Positions 63,377 through 64,000 of a stretch of DNA of 64,000 nucleotides are shown here, in pieces. Positions within the stretch are counted from its first letter, which is position 1, and each line of letters opens with the position of its first letter. Under the pieces are notes generated by a model. It ran no database searches and was not told the DNA's origin. It saw only the letters and a list, made by a program, of their open reading frames with translations. This stretch comes from Bathynomus jamesi (lineage: Eukaryota; Arthropoda; Malacostraca; Isopoda; Cirolanidae), in assembly GCA_023014485.1 (NCBI GenBank), contig JAJOZX010001568.1, positions 622,501 through 686,500 on the forward strand, given 5' to 3'. Made by a program: the position numbers and the translations under genes.

Positions 63377-64000
63377 GGAGTTACAAGGAAAAGAAGTACC
63401 TCAAAAGGCCTTGCGGCCCATACCGAGGAGGTACTAATGGCAACGGGTGCCATGGACAATTTTCTACACCCTCAAATAGTGTGCAAGATTTGGTCTAACC
63501 TTTTCTTGAACTGATCCACAGAGGAACTGTTCACAACTTCTGAAGGTAACCTGTTCCACGTGTCACAGATCTTATACGTAAAGTAATTGCCACACACACT
63601 AGTCCTAAACCGTTTCAAATCCAACTTCCAACCATTGTTGTGAGTTGGGTTATCATTTAAACTAAACATGCTTCTAAAATCACATCGTTGAACCCGCGTA
63701 AGAGCTTGAAAACCTCGATCAGTTGATTGCGCAGCCTCCGAGTTTCCAGCGAAAACAAGTTCAGGGCGCGTAACCGTCGATTGTAGCCCATATGCCTAAC
63801 GGAGGGGATTAACTTTGTGGCCCTCGCCTGCACTCGCTCCAGCCTCTCAATATCTTTCCTGAGGGTGGGCGACCAGAACTGCACAGCATACTCCAGGTGC
63901 GGCCGAACCAGGGAATTGTACAGAGGGAGCACAATCTCCTTGTTCCGAAACTGAAATTGCCTTCTGATATAACCCAACAGCTTCTGGGCTTTCTTTTCCA
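63377..64000 (-). mobile_element. CR1-like LINE, 3' part, runs off the window
   Basis: Same family as 1-3975. On the minus strand it codes for the ORF2 C-terminal region from GYIRRQFQFRNKE (63977) to ILHTI and a stop at 63472, with a frameshift near 63665. A 3' UTR of about 95 bp to 63377 is shared with 4380-4470. The rest lies beyond the window. Confidence 0.9.

Overview
The window looks like one stretch of a large, repeat-rich animal genome, most likely an arthropod. A crustacean or chelicerate is my guess; the species cannot be read from the sequence. The evidence is spliced exons with canonical AG/GT borders, dense (TA)n tracts, CR1-type LINEs, Penelope-like elements, BEL/Pao and a Polinton, many Tc1/mariner and hAT derivatives, SINEs, and TTAGG-like pentamers. 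There are no bacterial operons, rRNA operons or CRISPR arrays.

The only recognisable host gene is a receptor-type guanylate cyclase on the + strand. Three consecutive exons of its C-terminal catalytic domain lie at 19323-19494, 22858-22950 and 47651-47828 (or to a stop at 47832). The earlier exons must lie before the window, so the intron to the left is over 19 kb and the one between exons 2 and 3 is 24.7 kb. Nearly everything else is transposable-element material in or beside these introns.

Layout. 1-5010: a CR1-like LINE (esterase ORF1; endonuclease/RT ORF2 with two frameshifts) followed by two more fragments of similar LINEs. 5011-6014: Penelope-like remnant with a hammerhead ribozyme motif. 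6015-7620: second LINE type. 7651-9251: hAT-like and nested mariner derivatives. 10258-11702: Tc1-like element with a full-length transposase. 11856-14228: transposon A1. 14475-15232, 16137-17520 and 18127-18710: Tc1/mariner relatives. 19.3-26 kb: cyclase exons 1 and 2 among MITEs and SINEs. 27-42 kb: a decayed Polinton/Maverick (protease, major capsid protein, small core-like protein, structural protein, integrase, unknown gene, protein-primed polymerase). It is interrupted by a palindromic hAT MITE and by transposon B, which itself carries another hAT MITE. 42176-44832: transposon A2. 44902-45796: near-perfect palindrome made of two mariner-like ends. 45.9-47.6 kb: repeats. 47651: cyclase exon 3. 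48671-51667: transposon A3 inside a SINE. 52332-59736: BEL/Pao retrotransposon with both LTRs, its gag/RT region replaced by a 1.3-kb minisatellite. 60271-61633: hAT-like element with an insertion. 63377-64000: the same CR1 family on the minus strand.

The most notable pattern is transposon family A. Three diverged full-length copies share a transposase-like protein with an N-terminal zinc-finger region, CACTGG-type termini, a probable TTA target duplication, and a GCGCTGA motif set 70 bp from one tip and 60 bp from the other. This resembles Chapaev3-type transposons, but I cannot run the search that would settle it.
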